Positions 1 to 11,148 of a stretch of 64,000 nucleotides of DNA are shown piece by piece. Numbering within the stretch: position 1 is the first letter of the stretch; every line of letters begins with the position of its first letter. A model generated the notes under the pieces. That model made no database searches and was not told where the DNA came from. It worked only from the letters and a program-made list of their open reading frames with translations. A program made the translations under genes and the position numbers. The DNA comes from Rhizopus arrhizus (Eukaryota > Mucoromycota > Mucoromycetes > Mucorales > Rhizopodaceae): the NCBI GenBank assembly GCA_024220505.1, contig JAKZZE010000001.1, positions 2,976,001-3,040,000 of the forward strand. Direction: 5' to 3'.

Positions 1-1
1 A

Positions 2-475
2 ATATCAAGATTAGATCCATCTAGCTATTTTGTGGCGGGAGGTCGTCTTGCGATGGTTATACTTGTCATATTTAGTTATCCACTTCAAGCACATCCATGT
101 AGAGCTTCACTTGATAAAGTATTTCAAACCACTCATAAGTCACACCATCCAAGTGCTTTTAAGTATTTTGCAATGACAACTACCATATTAATAGCAAGTT
201 ATATTGTTGCTATTACAGTTACAAAATTAGATGTGGTAAATAATAATAACAAAGATACACGCAATTTAATTAATCTTGTTCAGGTATTATCTTTTGTTGG
301 ATCAACTGGATCAACCACTATTTCCTTTATTCTACCTGGATTATTTTATTATAAAATACATCAAAATGACCCTTGGAGACTAGGAAAAGTTACTTCTGTT
401 ATACTTGCTATTTACGGTATATTTATCATGGTGTTTTGCTTAACATTTAATGTCTTGCGTGTTGTAAATCATTAA
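2..475 (+). CDS. Amino-acid transporter (AVT/SLC38-like), 3' part
   Basis: C-terminal ~157 residues of a multi-pass membrane transporter; the reading frame is already open at the window edge, so the 5' part lies outside. The segment has about four hydrophobic helices. The stretch YPLQAHPCR near the start and the motif FVGSTGSTTISFILPG are typical of the eukaryotic amino acid/auxin permease (Aa_trans) family, which includes vacuolar AVT proteins and SLC38. Members export or import neutral amino acids with protons or sodium across vacuolar or plasma membranes. Ends at TAA 473-475 with only a short tail after the last helix. Substrate and membrane cannot be told from this fragment. Confidence 0.85.
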   Translation: MSRLDPSSYFVAGGRLAMVILVIFSYPLQAHPCRASLDKVFQTTHKSHHPSAFKYFAMTTTILIASYIVAITVTKLDVVNNNNKDTRNLINLVQVLSFVGSTGSTTISFILPGLFYYKIHQNDPWRLGKVTSVILAIYGIFIMVFCLTFNVLRVVNH

Positions 476-675
476 AAATAGAAATAAATCTACAAACCCC
501 CTTTCCAATCGCTCATCTTTTTTTTTATACAACAATAAAAAAAATTGTACCATTTGTTTTTTAATAATTTTTATAAAAACAACCCTGCCATTGTTTCTTT
601 ATGTTTCTTTATCAAATTGATGGGCTACATAAACAATCTTTATATATAAATAACTGTTTACATAGTCTCATCATC

Positions 676-707
676 ATCATCTCTCTTTCTTTCTTTCTCT
701 CTCTCTT
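676..707 (+). promoter_or_regulatory. CT-rich leader directly upstream of the Myb-like gene
   Basis: Pyrimidine tract of CTTT/CTCT repeats ending a few bases before the ATG at 711. Such CT blocks are common in highly expressed fungal promoters and 5' leaders near the transcription start. The rest of 476-710 is AT-rich spacer with no coding signal. Functional role is inferred. Confidence 0.35.
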
Positions 708-710
708 CTC

Positions 711-1454
711 ATGGAACACTGTCAGGATTCACCTAAGGTCGTATTACCTCCTATTCGATACTACGATCCTTTTGATCAACCATTCACCTATTCGAATTCT
801 GAATTTGCTGTCTATAAAAAGTTTGCAGATGATACACATCATTTCGATAGCACTACTTTGGTTATTCATCCATTAGACTCTTCGTCGTCAAAATCTCTTG
901 ATTCTACTGACTTCACAAGACCTATTCATTTATTCACGGAAAACGAGTTGGTGCGCCGAAAACGTAGATCATTTCATGCGTTCGAACAAAGAAACCTCAC
1001 AAACAATGATCAGATCGATCTAGGTTACCATGTTCCGCGTGTTGCCACCGCAGCACCCCGTTTTAGACGCTTTACCCGTCCTCAAGATGAAAGACAAATC
1101 ATACCATCTTATTATGGATATCATCGAAAAAGATACAGTTACCATCCTGATACCTTTACCGATCAGAATCAGCAACAACACATTGGAGAAGACAAAAAAG
1201 AAAGCAGCAAGAAGAAGCCTCGATGGTCTATGGATGATAGAGCTAAATTGATATCTGCCATCATTAAAGATAAAAAATTAGATGATATGACGACATTTGA
1301 TTGGGACAGTATCTCTTCTCATGTCAATCGTGGCAACAAGGCTTGCAAGGATCAGTGGAGAAGAGAGATATTGCCAGTACTTCAAAGACTTCCTTATTTA
1401 AATCAATTTCATCCGACGAATGATCATTTTATGGATGAAGAAGCAAATGAATAA
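711..1454 (+). CDS. Myb/SANT-like DNA-binding protein
   Basis: Uninterrupted 247-residue protein. Residues ~1-160 are low-complexity and polar, with no recognised domain; a KKESSKKKPR basic patch (possible nuclear signal) precedes one Myb/SANT-like repeat at ~165-225. Its spaced tryptophans are visible (RWSMDDRAKL, FDWDSI, DQWRRE). A single repeat starting RWS/T-x2-D/E and ending with a third helix carrying KDQWRR suggests a DNA-binding or chromatin-adaptor role in the nucleus. The start is chosen because it lies just after the CT-rich leader and no upstream in-frame ATG fits better. No orthologue can be named. Confidence 0.75.
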   Translation: MEHCQDSPKVVLPPIRYYDPFDQPFTYSNSEFAVYKKFADDTHHFDSTTLVIHPLDSSSSKSLDSTDFTRPIHLFTENELVRRKRRSFHAFEQRNLTNNDQIDLGYHVPRVATAAPRFRRFTRPQDERQIIPSYYGYHRKRYSYHPDTFTDQNQQQHIGEDKKESSKKKPRWSMDDRAKLISAIIKDKKLDDMTTFDWDSISSHVNRGNKACKDQWRREILPVLQRLPYLNQFHPTNDHFMDEEANE

Positions 1455-1735
1455 GCCCTTTTGTTTTATGTTTTTTGTTCTATGTTTTGTATATGTGTAC
1501 ATTTCTCTCAAGTGTATTAATGTTACTGCATTTTTCTGTTTATTAAGATAGTTGACTGCCCCTTGTTAAATAAAAATATGTCTTATGCTTAAGCTATTTC
1601 TTTCATACCAGGATATGTATCATTACTTTCAGTCGGCATGAATTACAAACAAATTGACAGGGACAACCGGACTTTGAATCATTTAGTTAATTACTGTTCA
1701 AACCACGTCTTTCCACGCCCTTTATTACTTTTAAC

Positions 1736-2453
1736 ATGACTGAAGGCGCATCCAACAGTAAGGAGAAACTATGTTCATTCTACGAAAAAAAGGAGGTCCC
1801 GCATTAATCTTATATAGACGAACTTTTACTGGCTTTATGTAGAAATGACCAAGAAGAAGAATTAGAAAAGCTTGTTGAAGAAGGAAAATGCAACGTTAAT
1901 TTTGCAGATGGTGCGGGTAATACAGCCGCTCACTATGCGTAAGTATCTATCTATAAAAGATATTAAAAAAATTACTAAACAATCTTCAAGATTAGCGTAA
2001 AGTCAGGTTCCATTGGATGTCTTGAAGTACTTGTCAATCACGACGATGTGGACCTTGACGTTAAAAACACACTTGAAGGAAATACGCCTTTACATTTAGC
2101 TGTGGAATATGCAAACCAAGACCATGAAATGGCTTCTGCTCTTGTAGAACTATTATTGGCAGGAGGAGCTGACCCAAAGTAAAAGTATACACACTTTTTA
2201 GTGAATACGTTTGTTTAACCGTTTTTATTCATTTAGAATACAAAACCGTGACAAGTTTATACCCATTCAACTTGTCAATCCAAAACATTCGGATATTAGA
2301 GAAAAGCTGGAAGAAGCAAGTGCAGCATATGAAATGGTAATTAGTGTGATTTGCATTTGGAAATATGTATCTCATATATTCTATTAGGACGATGCTGATA
2401 TTGTTGCAGAAGATGAAGATGATGAGGAAGGATCCGCCTCTGAAGAGGAATAA
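1736..2453 (+). CDS. Small ankyrin-repeat protein (5 exons)
   Basis: Reconstructed exons 1736-1757, 1818-1938, 1996-2178, 2237-2336 and 2388-2453 join in frame to give ~163 residues; every intron is GT-AG and 50-60 bp. Two to three ankyrin repeats are visible: an AGNTAAHYAV repeat, then EGNTPLHLAV with GADPKIQNRD, then a degenerate one. The protein ends in an acidic tail (DEDDEEGSASEEE). Small ankyrin proteins with acidic ends act as soluble protein-protein adaptors or chaperones; some fungal ones chaperone ribosomal proteins (Yar1-like), and the acidic tail is compatible with that, but identity is not proven. The first exon is only 22 bp, so the start is the least certain part. Confidence 0.75.
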
Positions 2454-2964
2454 AGAAGATATAGATTATTCTTTATTAAATATGTCCTTTTTATACTACA
2501 TAACCCTATATGTATTTTTTTTTTATTCTCAATAAGTTCAATTTTTTTTTCTTGCGTAAAAACAGGAAGTAAAAAAGAGCTTAACAAGTTCAATATTTAC
2601 TAATACCATTTCAATACAACTTTCAGCAGTTGATAATTGAGATCAGAGTCTTGATTGCGATTGGTTAATAACTTCATCCATGAGCGAAGCATGTTTCATC
2701 ATTTCAAGTGTTCATAATTTTGAATATAACAACTTGCATGATAAGCATTCTACCCCTTCAAGATTCTTGTGTACTTCATCTCCTACTTTCTAATCCACCA
2801 TCATTTGTATTTTCAGATTAATCCTGACCTATTTACTCTTTAATTTCTGAGTACACAACGACTGTCCGTATCACCCACATCGTCCCTATCATGTAACAGC
2901 AACATTTGATTTAAGCAGAGCTTCCAAAGCAGAGCTAAATGCTTCAAATACTAAGCCAGCACTA
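2454..2964. other. Intergenic spacer
   Basis: AT-rich spacer between the ankyrin gene and the cullin relic, with no convincing gene. It includes a T-rich run near 2516-2550, probably the 3' flank of the ankyrin gene. Confidence 0.5.
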
Positions 2965-4290
2965 TTTTACAAGTCTTCGTAAGTGTAGCTATTGGCGCTG
3001 TTGTATGATACCAAAATGAACATTTGATAAGCAATGCTATTTGCAAGGCTAAATGCAATACATACTTGAAAATTATCATCACGTCCTTCAAAACCTATTC
3101 TTCTGAGTTCATTGGTCTTTTCTTTAGTGTCTGTGCATAGAGACAAACGAATAAGTTTGAAGATTTATTAGAAATGTCTTTATCTACCTTGTTACGGTTG
3201 GCAAACCGTTCGAAAGCTTTATCAAAGACAACTACAAACTCCGTTTCCCACAAAATACTGATTGTGGCAATTCATTATGTTTCTTGTAGACTTCCAACAA
3301 GATAACAGCATAATTCTTGGGTTCAGCCTTATCTGGTTCGTCTTATGAAATGCTTTTGGCAGCGTATAAACATGATCTTTTGACATGTTTCTCAAAAACA
3401 ATACGTAAAGGATTCAGTCTACCTTTAGTATGCACCAAAAGCACATACATTAGGTGAAAACCTATTATAATCTTTTGTATTAAATGTGTGATAATTGGTA
3501 GATGTATATACTTACCCACTTGATTATGTGGGTCAAGCATGGCCTAAAAGCTATTTTTAATACTTTCTTTCGAGTCTTTAATCAATACAATTTCATATAA
3601 AGAGAGATCATCATTGGGTGGGTTGAAGGGCAAAGACACAGTTCTGCTCTGTTCTCTTCATTTAATCTATCTTCAACTTTTTTCAGATAATTATAATACT
3701 ATATTCACTAATAAATGCATCTGATTCTATCCTACGGTAAATCACTGTCGGCATGAGGAATGGCGTTTCAAAATAGCTTCTATAAACATCTGATTTGCAC
3801 GTTGAATGATCGTTATGATCTAATCGAGATGATGATACTAACATATCTTAACATACAATGAATGGCATCTAGTTCTTTTCTTACCAAATTAATTAGTGAC
3901 GACCCTAATGAAAGCAGTTTCAATCACTTGAACATTCCTCTGCCTTTCAATTAGTTTTAAGACGGTTGAATATAATTATGATTAACATATTCAAGCATGT
4001 ACTTTCTCAAGTGTAGAAAGTGAAGCTGAATACATCATAAACATCGTTGTCTCTTTCCTCATCAATCTCACGCTGCACCTAAATTTAGCTCAGACACATG
4101 GAAACGTTATTAGCAATGCGAGTAAAAGCATGATATCTTGTCCATTGCTTGGTATAATATCGTAGTAAAATTCATCCATGTATTTTTCGAATTCAGTTTT
4201 AATATCTCTAAATGCTTCTCCACCAATCAATGGTAGTAAAGGAGTGGCTATTTCTAGAATGAGTGGAGAGAAAGATAGAATGTTATACAT
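2965..4290 (-). pseudogene. Decayed cullin (CDC53/CUL1-type) pseudogene
   Basis: Reading the minus strand gives, in order, short blocks matching successive parts of a cullin scaffold. They are LKLIERQRNVQVIETAF (~3890-3960), DVYRSYFETPFL and RRIESDAFISEY (~3700-3800), NYLKKVEDRLNEE (~3655-3690), LNPLRIVFEKHVKRS (~3365-3420), FERFVNRNK (~3190-3220) and NSANSYTYEDL near 2970-3010. The blocks fall in different frames and are broken by stops (for example TAA right after the RVVTN block). The conserved MLAKRL core and the C-terminal Rbx1-binding/neddylation region were not found. Cullins scaffold SCF ubiquitin ligases; this copy cannot make one. A functional copy presumably exists elsewhere, because CUL1 is essential in yeasts. 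Confidence 0.75.
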
Positions 4291-5094
4291 TCATTTATGT
4301 CTTCCTATTTGTTTGTGGCATATCAAGCTTGTATTAATAGCTACTATATGAAACTGTGCCACTGCTTGCATAATAAATTTGAATGACACTGTGCTAAAAT
4401 GATCAACACGACTCTTTTTATGTAAACTATGTCTGAACCTAAAGAAATGAATGATAAACACAAACCAGACCTTGTTCAAAAAGATACATGGCTTAGAGAG
4501 ACTTTTTCTTTATTTATTTCTTTTTCCCCTGCTTATAACTCAGAGAGTTTCTTAAAAAAAAGCGTAATTAAATAAGTGCTTGCTTTTTTTTTCTTGATTG
4601 AGACCTCCATTGCATACTTTGTACTTGTTTATTTCGAAATCTTCATAAATCATAAGCCCAAATGAAGCTATCTACAACAAGTAGATGACGAGTAACTTAG
4701 AGTCAGGTATTTTGTACGGGGTCTTTTGTGGCAGCTCGAAGTCAGCATAGTGTCATCTGTTGTGGATGTATGTTGCAGGAATGAACTAAACAGGCAATAC
4801 TTTAGCCTTTACAGTTAAATGGAAGAAAGTAGGTCTATATTAAAGAATACAGCATACTTCATAGATTGTATTATATCAGTTTTTTTCCAAATATGTTAAT
4901 TTGAGGTTTGTTACCAGGGTATCTCTGATGAAGATAAATGCTTATTCTGTGTTACAGTCTTGCTCTTTTTTAAAATATAAGTGATTTGTATTAGAAAGAG
5001 GAGGTTAATGTTATTAATATTTATTCTGTTTTCCAAATTATACAAAATGGGAAATGTACACAGATCTACAGTACAAAAAAGAGAGGCCAAATAA
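4291..5094. other. Intergenic, possible cullin 5' debris
   Basis: AT-rich. Short minus-strand open stretches at 4291-4480 have no recognisable motif and may be the eroded 5' end of the cullin relic. Nothing else supportable was seen. Confidence 0.4.
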
Positions 5095-6277
5095 CTAGAA
5101 GTTTTCGTGTGGTTTACTATATGGTCGATTGTCTGTGAATGCGGCACCCGCATCATCTGGCTTCTGGGATATAGCATGTGGCTTCTGATAATAGACCGGA
5201 TACGAATTATTAGAGGACACCAATAGTGACGTTGGATCGTTCACTGTTAATCCTTCAGGTGCACTGTCCTCACTCACCATTGTCTTGCCATACATTAAGT
5301 TATCTCCATTATATGTATTTAGAGGTGCTGATGATGCGTTACTGGTAAAATCTGTCGTACTTTCGATATTGGATGAAAAAATGACTTGCTGATGTTGCTG
5401 CTGATTATTAGGATTGAAAGGTTCTGGATAAGGAGGAAGGAAATTATTTGAATATTGACTTTCAACAGGTGGTGTAGTCACAAACTGAGGCGCATTCATT
5501 TGGATAGACATTGCACCCATATTATCCTTTTCTGGAAGAAGCACCATAGGCTCTTGTTGTTGTACTAGCTTCTTTTTCCTTCTAATGTAACAGAGCTATG
5601 TATTGATGTAAGAATTTAAGTCAAAAAAGAAAAAAAAAAAAAAAAAAAAACATTACAAAAAAGCTTAATAAGCCAATTATTACTCCAATAGTGGCACCTA
5701 CGCTGATACCTGCAATGGCGCCTGTCGATAGGGATGATTGCGTTCCTGTAGATGATAAGCCTGACGTTCCATGAGTTGGTGTGGGTTGTGTAGAAGATTG
5801 AATAAAACCGCTGATGGTACGAGAGATTGTACGTGAAGAGTAAGGATTAGTAGCGCTCATACCAACAGCTGAAGAGGTAGGTATCGCTCCAACATTGACA
5901 ATGACAGAAGTATAAGGGATCTGACCTAAAGAGGACTTGACGGTGAATGGACCTAGTGTACCATAGTCGCTTGGGACCTGATATGCAATAAAGTAATAAT
6001 TGATCCCAGGTTGTGTTGTTAATGGTAATTCTACAAAATACATGGATAGACTAGGGTTGATACTATCCCATGTATATACAACAGCCAAGTTTCCATCTGG
6101 GTTCTGGACAGCCAGCTTTACTGTGATGGGCAATGATATGTTGTAATCGACCCACGTTAAAAATGCGCTTGATCCTGCTGATATATCAAGACTGGGAACA
6201 GTCCACTGAATTCTAAAAGAATATGTTGGACTGACAACAAATGAAAGTATCAAAAACTGAAAGAGTTGGATCAGCAT
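5095..6277 (-). CDS. Type I membrane protein with Kre9/Knh1-like ectodomain
   Basis: Two exons, 6277-5657 and 5595-5095, give ~373 residues. The intron (61 bp) contains a poly-T run. Residues 1-20 form a signal peptide ending near SPTYS. An ~110-residue beta-rich domain follows (WTVPSLDISAG...LTWVDY at its start) that resembles the Ser-Thr-rich GPI-anchored/Kre9-Knh1 N-terminal domain family. Then comes a Ser/Thr-rich stalk (~130-185) likely to be O-mannosylated, one transmembrane helix made across the splice (GATIGVIIGLLSFFLCYI), a positive stop RRKKK, and a ~155-residue Gln/Asn/Pro-rich cytoplasmic tail. The splice is supported because it rebuilds the helix and its basic anchor. Likely a cell-wall or plasma-membrane sensor-like protein; specific function unknown. 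Confidence 0.75.
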
Positions 6278-8129
6278 GAGAGGTGATATTGTAACAAGAA
6301 GAAAAAAAGAGATAAATGGTTTGGGAAATCAAAGACAAGACCATCATTTCCATTGTACAACAAATACGACTGTGTAACTTTATCGAAAAGCCCGTTTGTT
6401 ACTTTAGTCGTTTCATCTCTTTATGAGTTTGATTTGATAGCATAGCTGTATGGATATATGCATATATATCCTCAATCGTTTTGTTTTATAGATCATAATA
6501 AAATCAGATAAGGCTTCAAAGAGATATTTCAAGGAATTACAGTCAAATCAAAGCTGGATTTGTTACAGAGTTGTCAACAAGTGAGCTCTTAACTTTTTTC
6601 GTTATTATTTCGTAATTAAATATAAAGACTTTTGAAGTGAGCTAAATAATATGATAGTAAATATGGTTTTAGCTGTAGGCTTATCTATTGAATATAAGAA
6701 CAGAGCAATACACTACAAAAATTGAATTCACAAAGAGGGATGGTACCGAATCTCAAATATCTAATGAAGCTGGCATAAATCAGGATGATTAAGGAGCTGT
6801 GAGGATTCTAGAGTATAAAAAATTACTTCATTATCAGTCTTTATATTCATGGTCCTTAATTCTTTTTTTATCAAAAAGACTGTCTTTTCACCTTCATGCA
6901 CAACTTACTTGTTTGGGGTTATTTGCAAAGTAGCAAAAGAGAAATTAGAAAATATTAATGTCAATAAGCTCCGTAAAGTCCGTTGTAGTGAATGAAAAAG
7001 AAATTAGAGCAATTGTACTCAAAGAGATCAATTGCTTGCCAAATTTTATTTTAAACAAGATGATCTCCTTTTCACATTGTACTACTAAAATACATGGTGT
7101 CACAGAATTAATTATGACCACTTTTGATTACTGCTAAGGAAGATTCCTTGTTTCTTCAAGAAAATAATGGGAGAGAAATGAGCAAGAAACTCTTTTATAG
7201 ATTATAAATAAATGAAATAGATGGATGAAAACATGTTTGAAACGACATTTCGGTTTTTTTTCTTTATTAGTATTGGTGCAAAGACGTGTGGAATTCTAGA
7301 GTAAGATGCGAAAGTACGTTTTGTGCAGTTGAAATTTGTCAACATGATTTGCTCGAATTACAAAACTACAAGCTTGAGATGATGTAAGGCAACGATTGAA
7401 ATAGAAAAGAGCATTAGGGTTAAGGATAACTTGGATCGTAGTATGCAATCTGTAGGTAAATACAGGGTTTCTTAATTGGTGTTGCAAATACAACGCTTTG
7501 TATGAAGTAGTATCCTCTGTATTTTTTGCTATTATTGCTTTCAACATGCACATCTGATTTATTCAAGAGAACAGAAGGAACAAGAGAGGACGAGATTCGA
7601 TAAAGAGATTGTTTTTATTTATAAAAAAATGATACTGTATTTATACTTTACATATACGGATAATATTTCATGTCATGGATACATAATTAATAAGTATGAT
7701 ATGACTAATAACAGATAGCTAATGGGTTCATATTTTTTCATTGTTACATTTGTCATTATAAGCATTTATCCATAGAATCCCTGTATATGATTGACTGTGA
7801 TAGACTGTGATTTAGCCCTTAGATTTGATACAATTTAACCGTGCAGCTACACAGTATTTTATCCTTAATAAAGGTTATCCAATTTAACCTGTAGTCTGTC
7901 TATTGAATATATTTTACATGTAGCTTATTAATATTATTTATATAGCGAGTATAACTGGTGCATGTATTATTGCCCCCTTCCAGGTTGGAACAACCGATGA
8001 ACATCATGAATAACGAAGAGTACATAGACTATATTCAATATGATTACTTAGGCTGTTCATATTAAAGACATAAGTGTAGAGGAAAGAGATAGTGTGCTCT
8101 TCTGGTATATAATCCTTAAAAGTCTGTTG
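6278..8129. other. Gene-poor AT-rich stretch
   Basis: About 1.85 kb with no supportable gene. A minus-strand open stretch of 85 codons at 7296-7553 has no known motif and ordinary AT-rich composition, so it is not called. The part next to 6278 is the promoter of the membrane-protein gene. Confidence 0.5.
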
Positions 8130-8400
8130 AGGTAGAAAAAAAAAGTAATGGGAAAAGACCATATTCAACTCGTTAATTTATCTTGTTTCCTTTGCTAAAA
8201 TTACTAGCTATTGTTGGCACATTGGTATGAGATAAGCGTTTACGTTTGCTAATGCTATTATTGATGTTGGGTTTTGCCAAGTATTATTATACTATATTCA
8301 CATCATCAAAACTTGAGGCAGGTTCCCAGGTATCATATTCTGGAGGATAACCTTTCAATCTTCTTTGATTTTTACGCTGAATAGTAAGTTGCAGTGTATT
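8130..8400 (-). pseudogene. Chromodomain-containing relic (probable retroelement integrase end)
   Basis: The minus strand at ~8295-8395 encodes a stretch ending RLKGYPPEYDTWEPASSF, which matches the second half of a chromodomain (KGYP...TWEP). A basic, coding-like stretch with SKRKRLSH follows after a stop. Chromodomains of this form sit at the C-terminus of Ty3/Gypsy chromovirus integrases and also in HP1-like proteins. No complete frame, integrase core or LTR was found, so this is a decayed fragment. The adjacent 8400-8848 also looks like eroded coding DNA but cannot be named. Confidence 0.5.
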
Positions 8401-8848
8401 TTGTAAATTAACATTTAATTGATGTATTATATAGTCTCAAGGTACTACAATTTCGATGAAAAGTACTTATAAATGAACTAGCCAGATTGGTGAAACGCGT
8501 TTGGCATTGGGTTAAAGACATAAATCCTAATAATTTAGGTAAAGTGCTGGCATCAATGTAGATATTGCTCAAATTAAAAAAAGATTAAAATGTTAAAAAA
8601 CAAAAACAATGTAATATGGTAAACAAAAAAAAAATATCATATTTAATAGCTTTTTTTTTAAATACATTTTTATAATAAACTCGTAAATTGATTTTTGATA
8701 AATGGCTGGCAATTCTAAAGCATTGCCTATAGATTTTAGTTGCTTCCATTAGTCTCTTTTTTGTTTTCCCTATCTACAAGAAATTTTAATTAATTTATAC
8801 ACTTTCAAGGTATCAACTTGGAAAGTGATCTTGGCAATTTTCTATATC

Positions 8849-10293
8849 CAGCTTTATCTTGACAAGTTCAAAATAAAGATACGATAAAGAAGTCTGTTTG
8901 TTGGCAAGCGCTTACATTTGGAAACCAAGAAAAAAAAGTTCCTTGCACTGTTGGAATACAAGGTAGTACTCAACTTAGTATAATACATATATCTTTATGA
9001 TGGATCCAAGTTTTACTTTGTTGAAGTTGTAGGAATGTAGTCAATATGAAGGACATATTATATGCTTGTTTAATTGCAAGAGAACTCAATTCAACATGGT
9101 TGTGAAAATATTGAAGTTTTATCCTCATTTATATTAAAAGTTTAAGGTTACAGCTTTTTTTATTTATTTTTATGGATTTTTTTTTCTATTTTAAATGATT
9201 GCAGAAAACGAAAATTTAACTCAACGAACAGACAATGTCTCATTATCGGCAGTAGAGCCTATACTAAGACCATCAGTAGATACCATATTGGGGCCTGCAT
9301 TAGAACAGCTCAATAAATCTATAAGAAATGTGTCAGACAAGTATGAAAAATTAAATGATCTTGATGGCGCTTTGATTGATTTCAATCGTTCTTTTGGTTC
9401 ATTTTTATTTGGCTTACAAGCAAATAACGAAACTATACATTGGAGACACGTAAGTCTACCAAAAATTGCTTTTTCAAGTATCTAATTACTATTTGAAAAA
9501 AGTCACCAACAGATCAATCAGTATGGCAATACTTTACACAAAAACAACAAACTACAACAACTAATACAACTCATCTCCCTACAGCACAACGTAAATTCAT
9601 CTTCTTTTTTCTTATTATTACTATTATTATTTGGCTTTTATCTGAACTCGTCTCATGTAATAGATAAAGAAACAACAACAGATGCATCTGTCCCAGCTGC
9701 ACCCTCAACAAGTACTGAAAATAAAGCAAGGAAAAGAAGAAGCACAGCTCCTAAACCGTTGCCTGTAAAGAAAAAGAAAATAGAATCTAAAGTAAAGATA
9801 GACAAAAGAGTTAGGAATGATGATACTGATCCTGACTTATTCATATATAGAATCAAATCAACGAAATCATCAACCATTTACCAGAACGTTATCGTGGAAA
9901 AACTGTAATCCTATTTTTTTTTTTTTTTTTTTTTTCACGAACAAGTTTTTCTTAACATATATACATACATATAGGTGGAAAATGGATATACGCAAAAAGT
10001 ATTAGAGGCGTTGGTCGCTCATCCTAATGGACTGTAAGTCTCTTTATATTCTGTAACATGTGTCTAAAGCTTAATTTGCATGTTTTAGATCACGAAAAGA
10101 TTTGGTGAAAGCAACAGACATTCCTCAACCAAAAGTGATTGATTGTTTGCAAGTATTAAATCGTAGCAAAGTTATCACGACTATAAAAATACCTGCAAGT
10201 TTTATTATCTGAAAAGCGTATAGATTATTAATAACAAGTTACAATAATGAAAGGGGAAATATGACACATTTTGTCTAAAACAATAAAGATCGC
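8849..10293 (+). repeat. Inverted segmental duplication, copy A (DAM1 block)
   Basis: This 1.44 kb block is present in reverse complement at 52748-54183. Similarity is nearly perfect through introns, exons and ~345 bp of upstream DNA. It stops abruptly at GCTTTATCTTGAC (8851) on one side and at AAGATCGC (10293) on the other; beyond these points the flanks are unrelated. Introns are retained, so it is a DNA-level duplication rather than a retrocopy. Confidence 0.92.
9195..10212 (+). CDS. DAM1: DASH complex Dam1-like protein with winged-helix-like tail, copy A
   Basis: Inferred exons 9195-9449, 9503-9590, 9664-9791, 9851-9904, 9975-10033 and 10089-10212 join in frame to ~235 residues. Residues ~20-95 match the Dam1 domain: a coiled segment, then LNDLDGALIDFNRSFGS, GLQANN and, across intron 1, HWRHSPTDQSVW, as in Dam1 where the helix is followed by a (F)P-x-P-x2-(E/Q)S element. 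The DASH/Dam1 ring couples kinetochores to microtubule plus ends. A linker with a basic stretch (VKKKKIE) follows, then ~60 residues (LPERYRG, TQKVLEALVAHPNGLSRKDL, IPQPKVIDCLQVL) that look like a winged-helix domain. The weak points are the 88 bp exon 2 acceptor (AAAAAAG) and the 59 bp intron after IESK. The fourth intron carries a 22-T run. An AATAAA lies ~70 bp past the stop. Confidence 0.7.
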
Positions 10294-11148
10294 TTTCTGT
10301 GCTACCAAAGTGTTCTTGTTTAGGTAATCTATCAGGAACACGCGAGACTTTTCAAGTTAAATGAAATTTGAAAATTGATTGCACAAGCTTACTAAACGCG
10401 TTTTAGTGTCACTAAGCTTACATATAACTTCTATTGTTAGACATGCTAAATCAACATGATTCTGATAAACTTTACTGTTATTTATTGTATGCTAAGAAGT
10501 GAATAAAAACTATTTTAAAGGATTACAGTAAAAGTAGATTAAATTTATAGGTTGTTACGTGAAAATACTCAAAGAAAATAATGGATGATGCTATGTTTTG
10601 AAATATAATTGTTAAATGAAAAAATGGGTACGAACAATTGCAAAGATTGTGCTTCATCCCAAGTCAAATTTGGAGTTTTGATACTTCAAGCTTCTGACAT
10701 TTTAAGGAATTTTATTGGTATTTGTAGTGGATTTCAAATTTACTTTTATGACAACTTTATTTTTATTAGACTACAAACAAATGGAGTTTATTTGGTATTT
10801 TCTCTATAATAATGCTTCTTCATAAAAGAAGTAAGAATGAAACTCTTGTGTCCATACATTACTCTAACAATCAATTATATGATGTATGTTTAAGGAAAAA
10901 ACGTGGTCGCCATAATAAAGTACAGTAACACCTATTCCCAAAATTCAACAGAAACGGGAAACAGATTTACGATCCGACACATGTCTGTCTTTTTTTTAAC
11001 ACACAGACAATTTGTATCTTCAAAATCCATTAGCTCTTTTACTTTCTTTTCCTTTTTCATTATAAGCTTATTTTTTGTTTTGTTCTCATAAACTGTAATA
11101 TATACAGGGCATTCTCTTTTTCTTCTTTTTCTTCTTTTACTTCTTTGA
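10294..11148. other. Intergenic with a short unknown coding-like fragment
   Basis: Mostly AT-rich. A plus-strand open stretch at 10609-10809 (66 codons) reads like real protein in its middle (FGVLILQASDILRNF, ICSGFQIYFYDN) but has no recognised domain and no gene context; it may be eroded mobile-element DNA. The T/C-rich run at 11115-11145 is the leader of the RasGAP gene. Confidence 0.4.

Noticed and set aside
7296..7553. 85-codon minus-strand open frame
   Set aside because: No recognisable motif and no neighbouring exons; not distinguishable from chance.
9653..9877. Antisense open frame repeated at 53159-53383
   Set aside because: Shadow of DAM1 exons 3-4; its conservation is explained by the segmental duplication.
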